DNA from: Bactericera cockerelli
Lineage: Eukaryota; Arthropoda; Insecta; Hemiptera; Triozidae
DNA: 64,000 nucleotides
Assembly: GCA_024516035.1 (NCBI GenBank)
Contig: CM044961.1
Span: forward strand, 35,564,953-35,628,952
Direction of reading: 5' to 3'
Each line of letters begins with the position of its first letter. Position 1 is the first letter of the stretch. Position numbers and translations under genes: made by a program. The notes below the pieces were generated by a model. That model was given only the letters and a program-made list of their open reading frames with translations. It was not told the DNA's origin and searched no databases. Below, piece by piece: positions 41,848 to 52,913 of the stretch.

Positions 41848-42055
41848 CGTCTGTCCCGGTAGCTGAGTGGTAAAGGCGGCGGTCTGGTAATCCAGAGGTC
41901 GCTGGTTCGAAACCCAGCCGGGACATGACATGTCATCCTCCCATTTGGGATTTTTACCACATAATAATACGTCTTGGGCTTACTACTGGGATAATGGGAC
42001 TTAATAGTCCTAATTGGGCAGTATAAATAAGGCGGTATTGTTATTATTATTATTT
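41848..42055 (+). mobile_element. SINE-B, full length
   Basis: GTCCCGGTAGCTGAGTGGTA, AATCCAGAGGTCGCTGGTTC and GAAACCCAGCCGGGACATGA form the head. The body (CCTCCCATTTGGGATTTTTA) ends in a (TTA)n tail. It is the reference copy for the family here. The tRNA-like part could fold, but the downstream body and repeated copies mark it as a SINE and not a tRNA gene. Confidence 0.82.
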
Positions 42056-42728
42056 CTATACTACACAACGAGGCAATGTGCCGTCTTCATAAAAAAAGAA
42101 GAATTTTTTCGTGAGCAAAAGCTAAAAGCAAAAGCAAATGATCTGAAGGGAAGGGTAGAAGAAAAAGCAATTGCTCTTTTTCGTATTCTGAACCATTTCG
42201 TATAGCTCCCAAGCATTTGCTCTATGCTTAAGTTGGGGGAGCTATTAATTAAAGCTTCATGAATATACATGTAAAATTTACTTTCATTTACTTTCATTCT
42301 TTGTAAGTAAATGAAATTAAAAATACAAGAAGGAATACAATTCCTTCAAATTTCACAAGGAAAAGATTTTGTTTTTTATATGAATACGGCCCATTATCTT
42401 TGATGGATCCTCATCTCTGTTAGAATTGTTAGACTCCTATTCAAATACATACTACCTATTGAATAGATTATAACTATGTCAAGACATTCATAATTACAAG
42501 ACAATTTGTCAAAAAGAAGATGAAGAAGAAGAAAAAAGATGGTATGGAAAAAAGGAACTTATAGAAATCCAGGATAAACTAGCATGTCCTAAAACAACAA
42601 TCTATTTTTCTTCAATCTTGGTACATATTTCCGTATACCTCATTATGATAACCAACTTTCTTTGATTTATTTTTCAGTTATCATATATGTGTTAATAACT
42701 TTCGTGATGTCACAACAATTCGCTATAC
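42056..42728. other. No gene recognised
   Basis: A purine-rich stretch (42480-42545) and AT-rich sequence. The Lys-rich frame at 42014-42205 starts inside the SINE tail. Confidence 0.45.
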
Positions 42729-42806
42729 TAAATCTTTGCAGAACGCCGGACTTGAACCACCGACCTCCAGGTTACAAGTCCGCCGCCTTATCGATCAAGC
42801 TACTGA
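42729..42806 (-). mobile_element. SINE-G head
   Basis: The minus strand reads GACCTCAGTAGCTTGATCGA, TAAGGCGGCGGACTTGTAAC (Thr-type anticodon position TGT) and GGTGGTTCAAGTCC. Confidence 0.7.
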
Positions 42807-43480
42807 GGTCGTTCTTTCGTTGTATTTCCAGCTTTGTCAACATCGATTCATCACGCCTCCGCTCCTATAGGGAAAATAATCAATTTTCGTGAAATCTTAC
42901 TCGGGGATTAACAACACCTAATTAGTTATTCTAATACTTGGGATACTAAGAGAGATATTCTTAATAAGAATAGATATTAATAGGTTTGTATTTTGTATGA
43001 AGAGAATAAAATCAAGTAGGTAACACTACCTCACGTCTTCTTCACACACGAACGAGGGATTAATTTTTTTTTTTACGAATAATCTTGACATAGTGATATG
43101 AATCACCTGTCGGAAAAAATAACCGCACGTTTGATAGGTAGTCCGAACATTTTTTTAAATTAAACATGCTTGAACATAGTCTGACTATGCAAATATTAGG
43201 TAAAATCGACAATAGTTCCGTATTACATGTAATAATTATCGCCGAAATAGTTGTAGGGAGAGGGACCAATTTATTGACGGTATTTCACGCGAAAATTGCC
43301 AATTTTTTAAATAAGTAATTGGTTTAGCAGGTACCTAGCAGGTTTAAGTATCTAGTACTATAATGAGTAGGTAGTACCTACCTATTCACCATTGTGAAAA
43401 TTGATAACACATAGCTCTAACATTGTAGGTATAAAGTTTCTTTTGAGGTACCGACCAGCATGAAACATTATTCATCGTGA
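42807..43480. other. No gene recognised
   Basis: AT-rich, with several TAGGTACCTA-like strings at 43320-43390. Confidence 0.45.
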
Positions 43481-43484
43481 TTTT

Positions 43485-43610
43485 TTTTTAAAATGTGTTT
43501 CACAGTCTTTTATTTTTTCGTAGCCATGAAACAGGAACTAGTATGGATGCTTGTGGTCTCTGTCGTAGCTTAACAATGTCTCCATCCCGTGTTACGACTC
43601 CTGATGAAGG
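43485..43610 (-). mobile_element. SINE-D 3' part
   Basis: Inverted ATTTCGTAGCCATGAAACAG-type tail: GTTTCACAGTCTTTTATTTT, CGTAGCCATGAAACAGGA and ATGCTTGTGGTCTCTGT. Confidence 0.7.
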
Positions 43611-43649
43611 TAAATCAGATGAAAGATAAAAAAAACATAGCTTCTAAGT

Positions 43650-43870
43650 AAGCCAGCCTCCGTGGTGTAACGGCCGTAATCCGGAGATCCTGAGTTCGAT
43701 TCCCGGTTGGAGCAGACTTTTCGAAGAAAATTCTGTTCCCTCCATGCACGTTAGGATGACATTTTCGCCCCATCAAGGCTGGGTGAGGTTTATGTGGGTA
43801 GCTGGTTCGATTCCCAGCAAATTAAGGGTAAAACCCCCGTCCTGACTACGATCTCAAAAAGGACGTTTCA
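43650..43870 (+). mobile_element. Chimeric SINE: SINE-E head plus 5S-SINE body
   Basis: Head CCAGCCTCCGTGGTGTAACG with B box GAGTTCGATTCCCGG continues through AAATTCTGTTCCCTCCATGC, then switches to AAGGCTGGGTGAGGTTTATG and GGTAAAACCCCCGTC of the 5S family. Confidence 0.65.
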
Positions 43871-44589
43871 CCGAAAAGCCTGCAACATGGTCAGATAATG
43901 AAAAATCATAAGAACGTCTTTGTGTTTTAGCAGAGTGGGTTGACTGACTGTAAAAAAACAAATCTTGGTTATAACCACCCAGCTATTCAAAAGCGTAAAA
44001 TTAAACAAATTGAGGCTAGCTTCAAACCAACTTTGAAATGTTGTAGAGACAGACTATCTACGGTATTATAATAAAAGTCAGTTTTTATGAGCGCCGTGTA
44101 TTTATAATAACATTAATAACTATGCAATGTGCAGTATATATTTGAAAGTTCTAGGTAGATATCTGTGCAGTGTGTATTACAAAACAAAATATAATTATAT
44201 AAACTCTGTTTCGTGTTAATATAGGCCGGTTGGCTGGCACTACTTCACGAGCGCTCGCCTTCCGGCGAGCTTGATGAATTTAAACTATGTTTACCGTTAT
44301 ACATAATATATAAGCACTGTAGTTTTTCGGAGGCGTTCTCCGCGAAACGACCGTTTCGCTTGTGTGTGGAAGTGTGTCTTGAATGTGTTTTTTTTTTAAT
44401 ACTAAGAGGCATTGAAACCGAACACGGTAGCTTGATCGATAAGGCGCGGCCTTGTAATCAAGTTAGGCAAATATTTTGTTAAAACGAATTTGATTAGTTG
44501 AGACTACCACAAATAATTATGTACCCTCAAAGGTATTAAATTTCTCTTTATTACAAAAATGATTAAAATACTGGATGTACCTTCCTAGG
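43871..44589. other. No gene; SINE-G fragment at 44425-44462
   Basis: GGTAGCTTGATCGATAAGGC and GCGGCCTTGTAATCAAG is a SINE-G head fragment. The rest is unrecognised. Confidence 0.45.
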
Positions 44590-44880
44590 ATCAGAACCAT
44601 CAACTTATGAACAAACATATTATCTATCTCCCAATCTTTTTTTTTCTATCTTTTTTTGCGGCATTTTCACTTGATCTAATTATAGAATTTCCATACAGGT
44701 CATACAGATATGTTGTCTGTTCCAATATTAGAAAATAAGAAAATATGTCTTCATTGCGTTACTATAAATCTCTCCACTCATAAACAAACTTATTTATCTC
44801 CCAATCTTTTTTTTCTATCTTTTTTTGCGGCATTTTCACTTAATATAGGTAATTAGAGGATTCCCATACAGGTCTAACTA
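44590..44880 (-). repeat. Dispersed unit duplicated in tandem (about 180 bp)
   Basis: TCTATCTCCCAATC or TTATCTCCCAATC, TTTTTTTGCGGCATTTTCAC and CATACAGGTC occur twice. The same units lie in opposite orientation at 45826-46695. Confidence 0.8.
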
Positions 44881-45110
44881 AAGGACGGGGTTATTGTCTA
44901 TATCAATCTCTTCCAGCCAATCCACAGGCTTCTGGACTTAGGGTGTTCAGACTGTTCAGTATTGGACAACCCCTCCCAACTAAGCCCAGTCGGGCCGTCA
45001 AAGGCACAGAACTGGGAAATAGGATGAGAGATTTTCTCCCTGGTCACAATAGATCTTACTAGGTCGCAATGGTTATTGTATCTGAAACCCTGCAACCAGG
45101 TTTCATAATA
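44881..45110 (-). mobile_element. LINE 3' end, family 1 relative
   Basis: The minus-strand frame ends WIGWKRLISIDNNPVL, which parallels GWVEEIAIGNNPAL of the copy at 1-510, and GGACGGGGTTATTG matches its 3' border. The upstream frame (HPISQFCAFDGPTGLS) may be the end of its ORF; no RT motif is present. Confidence 0.5.
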
Positions 45111-45125
45111 ATAATAATAAAAAAA

Positions 45126-45200
45126 AACATTCGCGGGATTCAAACCCGCAACCTCCGGGTCAGCAACCAATGCTCACCACTGAGACACGGAGGTCTGCGT
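45126..45200 (-). mobile_element. SINE-E head
   Basis: The minus strand reads GACCTCCGTGTCTCAGTGGT, ACCCGGAGGTTGCGGGTTTG. Confidence 0.7.
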
Positions 45201-45385
45201 ATAGTACGTACCTCTGACAACAATCATGTTGATACATTTGACATTCTCCTCGACAGTGCTCCTATCTGTATTCCCTAAACTAGAAAATTGCGTAAAACTA
45301 ATATGATAACACAACGAGACAGGTTAAGTGTCTTCCATTAAATTGCATTATTGCATACAGGAGTTAGGACGCCTGCATATACTTA

Positions 45386-45620
45386 CAGGGTGGAACTAAA
45401 TGACGTGACTGAAATTTTATGGCTGGTCGATAGAATTTGTTAAAAATGATTAGTATTTTTCGGAAAAAAATTTCACGAAGAAATTATAAGTTAGATTTAT
45501 AGACAAAAATAAGATTTTGGCATTTTAAATATATTATACCGAAAAGCCCTATAATTCTGCGCAACCCACTATGATTGTGATAATATAACACAAAGAAACA
45601 CTAATTCTTTGTTCACCCTG
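45386..45620. mobile_element. TA-flanked MITE (235 bp) with CAGGGTG ends
   Basis: It begins CAGGGTGGAACTAAATGACG and ends GTTCACCCTG, with TA on both sides. Only about 7-10 bases are inverted at the tips. The tip motif equals the internal motif of the FB palindromes. Confidence 0.6.
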
Positions 45621-45825
45621 TACATAATTGTTCCGCCCAGGCCTGTATTCCCCACACTAATTGACTTCGGTTAGTCAGTAGGTATAATTCAATAAGGCTG
45701 TCGAAATTTCGAACCTTGACTAATAATAGACTTTCGTGGCTTTCGCCTCGAATTATTTCCGACGTAGGTGTTGGTCTGTGTGACGTGTGTTCATATTCAT
45801 ACGTTGGGAGATTTCTTGCAACAGC

Positions 45826-46695
45826 ATGAAGACATTTCTTATTTTTTAATATTAGAACAGACAACCTATCTGTATGGAAATCCTCTATTTATATTAATAA
45901 TAAATAATATATACCCGGTGTACGGAAGTATATTTACGGGAACAGCCCTATTTCCAGTGTCAATAAATACAAAGATTAAAATAAATAATGTTAAAAAGTA
46001 GATAATATCACAAGTAGTAAAAAGTAATTAATACACAAATATGAAAAAACAGTACAACACAAATACAAACTAAGTGAAAATGCAGCAAAAATGATAGAAA
46101 AAAAAGATTGGTAGATAAGTAAGTTTGTTCATGAGTGGAGAGACTGGAGAGATTTATAGTAACACAACAGCCGTGTTTTTCTTTTGGATAAATTTTTTTC
46201 CAGTTTCGGTATTTCCAAATATTTCCATTTTCTTCCAAGGTTAGCTTCCCAACTATTTGTGAAAGAAAAATGCGTTTCGGTACTTTTAAAGATAAACAAT
46301 GGACTTAACCTGTAAAAGAAATGGAAGCAAGAATTTTATAAATCCATTTTGGTTAACCAAACTGGAAGAACATTTTTCCTCTTCCAAAAGAAAAAGTCTT
46401 TCTTCCAGTTCGTCCAATTTATTCCATTTTAATCCACTTTGGTTAGAAAGAAAAATACAGTTAATGAAGACATTTCTTATTTTCTAATATTAGAATAGAC
46501 AACCTATGTCTATGACCTGTTTGAAAATCCTCTAATTTTAGATTAAGTGAAAATGCCGCAAAAAAAAAGAAAAAAATAATTGGGAGATAGATAAGTTTGT
46601 TCATAAGTGGAGAGATTTATAATAACACAATGAAGACATACCTTATTTTCTAATAGTGGAATAGACAACCAACCTGTATGACCTCTATGGGAATC
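45826..46695 (+). repeat. Cluster of dispersed units, inverted to 44590-44880
   Basis: GAAGACATTTCTTATTTT-TAATATTAGAA-AGACAACCTA recurs at 45826 and 46462, with a variant at 46630. AAAATGCCGCAAAAA and GGGAGATAGATAAGTTTGTT occur at about 46550 and 46580, with worn copies at 46078-46150. No gene supported. Confidence 0.75.
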
Positions 46696-46784
46696 TTTTT
46701 TTTATTGAATCATTTTTGGTACTTAACATATAAGTCTTATTATCTAATAAATAATTTATTAATAATAATAAATATTTTGTTTTA

Positions 46785-47060
46785 TTATTATCATTATTAT
46801 TTAACACTTTATTAATAAAGGACATATTATATACAAACAGTTAATTACAAATTAATATACAATATAAGAAGAAGTGAAAACCGAAAAAAATGGAGAAAAA
46901 ATAAATAAATAAATATATACAAAAAATAAATAAATATATACACATGTCCTAAGTAAAGGGCGGGATTATTGCCTTGAGCAATCTCTTTCACCCAATGTTT
47001 TATTTTCTTTACTTTTTGTATACAGAGAACCCATCCTAAGCCATTTTTATTTGGCTTCTA
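46785..47060 (-). mobile_element. LINE 3' end, family 2
   Basis: The inverted (AAT)n tail and TTTAACACTTTATTAATAAA match 11645-11700 reversed. AGTAAAGGGCGGGATTATTG and TATACAGAGAACCCATCCTA continue the block; the last motif is also found inside the 5S-SINE at 11719. Confidence 0.6.
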
Positions 47061-47074
47061 AGATAATAATAATA

Positions 47075-47195
47075 ATAACAATAATAATACCGGTCGGAGC
47101 AGAAATTTCCGAACGAGTTTCTCCGTTTCCGAAATGGCATGGAAATAAAAGGTTAGAGTGCCCTCGGAAATAATAATAAATCGGCTCCGGGCACA
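47075..47195 (+). mobile_element. SINE-E tail
   Basis: GGTCGGAGCAGAAATTTCCG, TTTCCGAAATGGCATGGAAA and CGGCTCCGGGCACAAC. Confidence 0.65.
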
Positions 47196-48243
47196 ACTTT
47201 TTATAATAATAAAACAAAAACGAAAAAAGGTACATACCTACCTTACACCTACCTTGATTTTTTTAAATAGAATTTCAAAATCTAGTAGAGGTTTTTTTCT
47301 ACATTTCGAAAACAACTCAACAAAGAGGTATTCGAATTTTATAGTATGCAAATATTTAAACACAAAATACTGAGAAAAAAAAAACAAATAATATAAAAGC
47401 AGTATTTTAATGTATATTAGGAATACGAACAAAGGCACCATTGGAAATCTCTACACATCAAAAGAAAATTTAATAAGACCTCTAGGCTGTTGTCGAGATA
47501 TATGTACGACTCTACATACCCGTGTGTATATTTGTTTTGTGTCGGGTGTATTAAGAATATTTTTTCTATAAAAAAGAGAGATATGCAATAGATAAAAATT
47601 TGAATTATGTACCCTGTATGTACTAATAAAACACGCCACAGCAATATAAATATTAAATAATTGTGTATAATTGTATAAAGATATTCTTTTTACATTTAAA
47701 ATAAAAATAAAAAAAAATATTCTCGACATCACCTAGATACACTACAACTTGGTTTCCAGCAACTCCGGTTTCTTTTATAGCCGATTAATTAATTTATTTA
47801 TTAAAAATATCTTCGGAAATAAAAAAATATCTTAAAATTGTATTATAAAAATTTAAACTCTAGTAGACCTCAGAATTCCAGTCTTCTCAACTTTTTTTGT
47901 AACAGAACTATCAAAATTCAATAGTACCTACCTTAAACCCTAGGTACTAAACCTCTTAATTCAATATTCTAAAATTTTGTGGTGAGTAATAAACCTCAAT
48001 TCCATAGTGTGTAGGATATAGATTATAGGTGGACCTCTAAATGTCCATGGTACGCCTTCATTAACACTACACAATACACATACACAATATGGTCAATTAC
48101 AAGCGTGTTGCATACACTACAATTATTTAGGCGTAATTATTCCATAGGTTCTAATGTAGGTACCTATGCCAGAAATTGACGCCTCTTCCCATTTGGATAC
48201 TGGCCTGCTAGGCCAACACGAGCTCACCGGAAGCTATCCTGCC
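47196..48243. other. About 1 kb AT-rich, nothing recognised
   Basis: Several small frames lack any known domain. Confidence 0.45.
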
Positions 48244-48320
48244 GATAATTTCCGGGATTTGAACCCGGGACCCTCCTCATGGCAAGCGAGAATCTTACCA
48301 CTGAGATAATTGCGCGCTCT
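48244..48320 (-). mobile_element. SINE-D head
   Basis: The minus strand reads AGCGCGCAATTATCTCAGTG, TTGCCATGAGGAGGGTCCCG and GGTTCAAATCCCGG. Confidence 0.7.
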
Positions 48321-48357
48321 AACAATAACACAATGCTCACGGAAATCATGCCCGCTC

Positions 48358-48570
48358 AGCCAGCGTCGATAGTGCGTTGACTGCACCGGTTCTCGTAGGA
48401 TCACCAAAGTTAAGCAACGTCCAGCGAGGTGAAGACTTGGTGATGCTGGCATTCCGGCCCAACCCTGACTGGGTGACGTTGATGTGGGTGATAGGTTTGT
48501 GAGTTTCCTGCAAATGGAGGGTTACACCCCCGTCGTTATACGACCATGCAGTTGAAAGCGACGTTAATCA
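48358..48570 (+). mobile_element. 5S-SINE, nearly full length
   Basis: GCCAGCGTCGATAGTGCGTT, ACCAAAGTTAAGCAACGTCC, GTGAAGACTTGGTGATGCTG, body and GAAAGCGACGTTAATC. Like most copies it lacks the 5S box C stretch. Confidence 0.85.
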
Positions 48571-49104
48571 TTAAAAAATAAAATAAAAATTAAGCCCACT
48601 CATGAGAAACTAGCTTTGGGTAAACCTTGACCTAAATTAAGGTAGCTGTCCTCAACAACTTCTATTATAAAATCATTATGAAGGTAAAGGTGGTTATCCC
48701 AGAGTAGTCAGTAGTCAGTTCCCGACAGACGTGTTTATAATTTAAACGTGCCTGATCCCTCATAAAATTATTGGTACACGTATAATTAGGACCTCCTTTT
48801 TGGTACCTATCTGTTCAGAATTTGATGTAAGACCAAAAACTGGAATGCTTACTAAAAAGGAGACAACTAGGTAGCTAGGTACCTTTGTATACAGGACTTC
48901 CATAAAGTCTCACCAAGGCCTGGGTTTCTCGAAAACGACTCAAAAAACGCAAAAACTCGTATTCCTTTATTTTTTGGGGCAATAATTTTTAGCAAAAAAG
49001 AATTCCTTAGAGGGCCCCAGTCAGGCTGGGTATTGATCCCATATTAGCTTATTTGAAGGTTGGGTCAACTCTCATGAATATTTCAATGTCTGTTACCGTT
49101 TAGG
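48571..49104. other. Left flank of the DIRS-like element, no gene
   Basis: Unique-looking sequence with a small 5S-SINE-like scrap (AGTCAGGCTGGGT) at 49019. Confidence 0.45.
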
Positions 49105-49158
49105 ATAGAAAAGTTTTTCCCCCGGAGGGTAAAAAACTATTATTTTGGGTCTTGCGTA

Positions 49159-49318
49159 AGCTTGACCCAGATGAGATTTCTTTTGCTGTTTTGACCTAAA
49201 TTGTGCAACTTTCCTCTAACTTCCCCTCTTTTCCTGTTATAGTCACCTCCCACTTTTGGTTTTTCTCCTCAACCCTTGAACTTTAGCTCTGACTGAAGCG
49301 GTAGGAGGTAATCAGTAC
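49159..49318 (-). repeat. DIRS inverted terminal repeat, 3' copy
   Basis: AGCTTGACCCAGATGAGATT through GGTAATCAGTAC; it pairs with 53716-53875. Outside it lies a 54-base tip not shared with the other end. Confidence 0.92.
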
Positions 49319-49351
49319 CTCATTTGCCGTTTCACCGGCAAGAACTTGTTC

Positions 49352-49453
49352 CTGGGTCAAGCTTACGCAAGACCCAAAATAATAGTTTTTTACCCTCCGG
49401 GGGAAAAACTTTTCTATTTTGGGGTCTGTGCTCCAGCTTGACCCAGATGAGAT
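49352..49453 (-). repeat. DIRS internal complementary region
   Basis: CTGGGTCAAGCTTACGCAAG to TTTTCTAT (49352-49417) is the exact complement of the left tip. TATTTTGGGGTCTGTGCTCC to GATGAGAT (49415-49453) is the exact complement of the right tip. Confidence 0.93.
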
Positions 49454-49819
49454 GTGTTTGTAATCTGCCGGTGTAAGTCAGAGTACTGTGATTCTATAAG
49501 GAGTATAACATGAGTTATATCAATAAAACTAGAAGACAGTAGATTTTGTGTAGGGTGTTAACTAAACAGGAACACTTAAATCTATTTTCACTAATTGTGA
49601 GAGAAAGATAGATATATATGAATGTACAAGATTTACGTATACTCGTATATGTACAAAATTATATGAAAGCCAAGTATTGGTATTGGTATAAGTAGGGCTG
49701 TCGGCTACGAAAGCTTTTTGTCACTGCGACCTTAAATAGATCTTTTGTGACATGCCCCTGTAACTCTAAAAGAGTTCAAAGCTATTAATGTAGCTTAAGA
49801 TTCTTTTAGGACTGATTTC

Positions 49820-50025
49820 GGTAACTTCTTTAGGTGTTAGAATCAGCCTTGAGAAGTGTTTCAGTCGAGCGTGTGGGCTGCTCCACATTCACAGAGAATT
49901 TGTTTTGCTGTCTTTGGGGCCTCTTTACAGAGACTGCATTTTAGGTCTTGAGCAATGTCCATTTGTTCAGACGGTAGTTGAGGGTACAGTGGCCTGTTAA
50001 AAGCCAGTAAGGATTCCTCTTTGCT
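49820..50025 (-). pseudogene. Non-LTR retrotransposon ORF2 tail inside the DIRS element
   Basis: Two minus-strand frames, joined by a frameshift, read WLLTGHCTLNYRLNKW and CSLCKEAPKTAKQILCECGA. The LTGH-LN-L pattern followed by C-C-E-H-C is the end of RNase H-bearing I/Jockey-type ORF2 proteins. Stops and the shift show decay. It lies between the recombinase remnant and the internal complementary region, so it may be a later insertion. Confidence 0.45.
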
Positions 50026-50960
50026 CAGACAGAGCATTTCTTTTGCTCTTTGGGCGAATAAGTTAGGAACGTTTTCGCCTGCCTGGAATAGCTTTTGCTC
50101 AGGAATAGCTCTATGCTCAGGAATAGCTTTTCACTAATAGCTTTTAGAACTTGTTGAACAATTGGATTGCTAGGAAGTTGAGAAGCTCTAGATGGATCTG
50201 CAAAAGTACAGACTACTGATTTGTTTACTAGGATTGTACTAATTTTTGTAGTGCAGAGAACATAGAAATTTGGCCACACAGGGGTCCGCAAAGGTTGACA
50301 CAACCGATTTGTGAACGAGAATTGTACTGTACGCAAAGTTTTCAGTGTGAAGAAAGCTGAAAATCTTGCGACTTCCTGGGGGAAGGATTGTTTCGAGAAA
50401 CATTCTAACTGACGACCATGAGAGCCACCTTTCCCAAGGAGCTTTGTAGGTTTTTAACTTAGAAGGGCGCCAACCGGGGGAGCTTTTCCTGTGGACAGGT
50501 CTACTAGGCACTCGTTCAGATCCTTCAGAGTGATTGGTTGGTAAACTGCTCTCCTCAGCAGATCTGGGCGCCACAACGCATTTTCCCAGGACGCAGCAAT
50601 TATGATAAATACGCCATGAGCTGAGTTCAGCTGGTTCAGGACTCGAGGAAGCAGGGGAGGGGTAGGAATACCCATGCTAGCGGGAAGTTCCATTCTCTGA
50701 AGAGGATGCCTCTTTTAGAGACCTTGCTTGAACATCTCGAGCTGAGCGAGAAACGTAACATGGAACGACTGCCGACTTTGCTGACGCAAAGAAGTCTATG
50801 ACCGGTTTTCCCCAGACCCGAAATATAGGTGAAGTTAATTAGATTGGGAATTAGATTTGAGCGGGATAGACTGTCTGCGATATTGTACATCTCTGGGATG
50901 TACTCTGCTCAGAGAACAATATTGTTGACTGACGCTATCCCGTAAATTTTCTCTATTCTC
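50026..50960 (-). pseudogene. DIRS pol remnant: RNase H tail and tyrosine recombinase N-terminus
   Basis: Reading on the minus strand, AEYIPEMYNIADSLSR at about 50908-50860 is the end of a retroelement RNase H. ILFREWNFPLAWVF, then after a frameshift PRVLNQLNSAHGVF and ENALWRPDLLRR, match the DIRS linker pattern. Next KAPWERWLSW, IFSFLHTENFAYSTI and KSVVSTFADP resemble the N-terminal SAM-like domain of DIRS/Ngaro recombinases. A second, shorter KSVVCTFADP-type copy with SNPIVQQVLKAISE follows at 50240-50120, suggesting a local duplication. The catalytic Arg-His-Arg-Tyr part is absent. At least two frameshifts make this non-functional. Confidence 0.6.
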
Positions 50961-51079
50961 TAAGGTCGTGGGCGAGAAGAAGAAGAAGAAGAGTGTGATT
51001 TCACAGCTTCGAGTAAGGCCTTGGGCTCAAACAATTAGTCTTCCGAAGGAGAAATTTCCTTCAGAATCCGACGCGGGAC

Positions 51080-52155
51080 CTAAATCGCTGGTACTGTTTC
51101 TCCGACTGGCAATCGTTTAGGATCTCTTTCCGCTTGCGTACTGAAGAAGCCTATCGGAAGTTCTTTAATCAGGTCGTTCTTCAACGACTTCACAGATGGA
51201 TGTGCCGCAACGATCTTGTTCGAGGCGTCTGCCAGTGCAGGACGTTGAAGAATTAAGCCGTGGGATAATATCCCAAAAGCTCCGTCCATATAAGCCAGGA
51301 GATCCGCTCATGCACTTGGCCTTCAGTTCCGAATTTGGCTGCAGGCGAGCGAAGATACCATAAGCGAAGATACCATGTATCTAATGCTGTTCCAACTTGT
51401 AGAATTGAGATTCTGACATTTGCGGCTATTTATTTTAGCTTCAGGAGCTGGAAGAGGAACATCCGGCTCACGTTCTTTTACGCAGGGGGTAAAATCGAAC
51501 GGAAGGTCTGGAGTCGCTATAACTTCCTCGTGCTCGCCATACAGGGGAGGAGCTTCCGGAAGAAAATAGTCACCCTCAGAATACGAGGCTTCCGAAGGGT
51601 CAGACGCCGACAACTCATCGTTCTGGACGTATCGGTTGAACATGAGTCGGCTAGAGCCTGGTGAAGAGAAAATTCATGGCGTCATTCGTCCTTCCCATCC
51701 GCCTGTCTTCTTGTTCTTGGAAGCGTTCGTCAAGAGTTTTTTGTGTCCCAGAATCTTCCGGAGACTCTATTGACAGGGACGATTATCTGGAGACTGGTAT
51801 GGAAACATTTCCAACCAGGATTCTGTCCGCTGCTTCGCGAGAAATGAGCTCCGATTTTAGAGGAGTTACAGCCTGAGCCATGATATCGTGTGACTGCGAT
51901 GATCCACGGATCTGCTTTTTCATATCCCTGGTATTCCTTCAAGACTGACGCACTTGGATCAAAGGCCCGAACTATATGCAGTGTGGGGAGGGCAAACCGA
52001 AGCTTGTTAAGGACTGTTGCATCCACTTCAAAGCCTAAGTCGATCGAGTTGATCAGCGTCCGATTCCTCCAGCCATCAGGTAGAAACTTCTTTGCCGCAT
52101 CCTTCAGGCAAGACAGGACGTCATTGTCAGACGGCAGGTCACAGAGAGCTCCCAA
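51080..52155 (-). pseudogene. DIRS gag-like region, broken frames
   Basis: Three minus-strand frames follow each other: 52155-51730 (with AAKKFLPDGWRNRTLI and TVLNKLRFALPTLHIV), 51643-51323 (acidic, FNRYVQNDELSASDPSEASY) and 51289-51080 (ALADASNKIVAAHPSVKSLK, IGFFSTQAERDPKRLP). Position ahead of the RNase H remnant, composition and the DASNKIVAAH helix suggest gag, but no motif proves it. The parts are out of frame with each other. Confidence 0.4.
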
Positions 52156-52158
52156 AGA

Positions 52159-52188
52159 CTACCGTTGGTAGTCAAGTAGATAACGCGC
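52159..52188 (+). mobile_element. SINE-A head scrap inside the DIRS element
   Basis: CGTTGGTAGTCAAGTAGATA and ACGCGCTTA resemble the first 30 bases of SINE-A, on the strand opposite to the DIRS frames. Confidence 0.4.
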
Positions 52189-52189
52189 T

Positions 52190-52910
52190 TAAATTATTGA
52201 GCAACGATGCAATATCCGAAACAGGGCTCGACGAGAAAGGATAAGGGGGTCAGGGAGACGCGCCCAAGCGAAATTCAGACGAAGAACCATTTCACGGCTC
52301 GAATCCTGATCAACGGCTCGACTGGTTCCAAAGGTATGGGTACCAGGAGACAGGCAAGGGGTGTAGAGAGACGCACCTAAGCCAAGGAGGGAATCATTTG
52401 AGCAACGGCTCAAATGATACCAGGGGTCTAGGCAGCAGGAGAAGGGCAAGGGGTCTAAGGAGACTCACCCAAACCAAGTAAGGACCGAGTCCAGCACACG
52501 GCTCAAAATCTTGAGTGACGGCTCGACTGGTACCAGGGGCATAGATACCAGGAGACAGGCAAGGGGTCTAGAGAGACGCACCCAAGCCAAGGTAAGGAGG
52601 GGCAGGGTCTAGTCCACGGCTCAACTTGTATCGAAGGCATACGAACCAGAAGAAAGGCCGGGGATCTAGGGAGACGCGCCCGCCAAGAGGGAGGACAAAT
52701 TCCAGTCCATGGCTCGAAATCTTCAGCAACGGCCCGCCTGGTACTAAAGGCATAGGTACCAGGAGACAGGCCGGGGTTCTAAGAAGACGCATCCGTGAAG
52801 GAGGGAGGACAAGGTCAACTCCACGGCTCAAATTCTTGAGGAACGGCTCGACTAGTACCAAATGCATAGGTACCAGGAGACAGGCCGGGGGCCTAAGGAG
52901 ACGCAGAAGG
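52190..52910. repeat. Degenerate tandem repeat, period about 100-115 bp, 6-7 units
   Basis: TACCAGGAGACAGGCAAGGG or close variants recur at about 52336, 52432, 52545, 52646, 52756 and 52870, followed by GGAGACGC-CCCAAGCC and CACGGCTC-AAATC-TGAG. The frames on both strands here are repeat artefacts. Confidence 0.85.
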
Positions 52911-52913
52911 CTC

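Noticed and set aside
41848..41925. Possible tRNA genes (here and at 59800-59865, 15180-15250, 57658-57732)
   Set aside because: Each tRNA-like segment is followed by a family-specific SINE body or recurs as part of one. Stems are imperfect.
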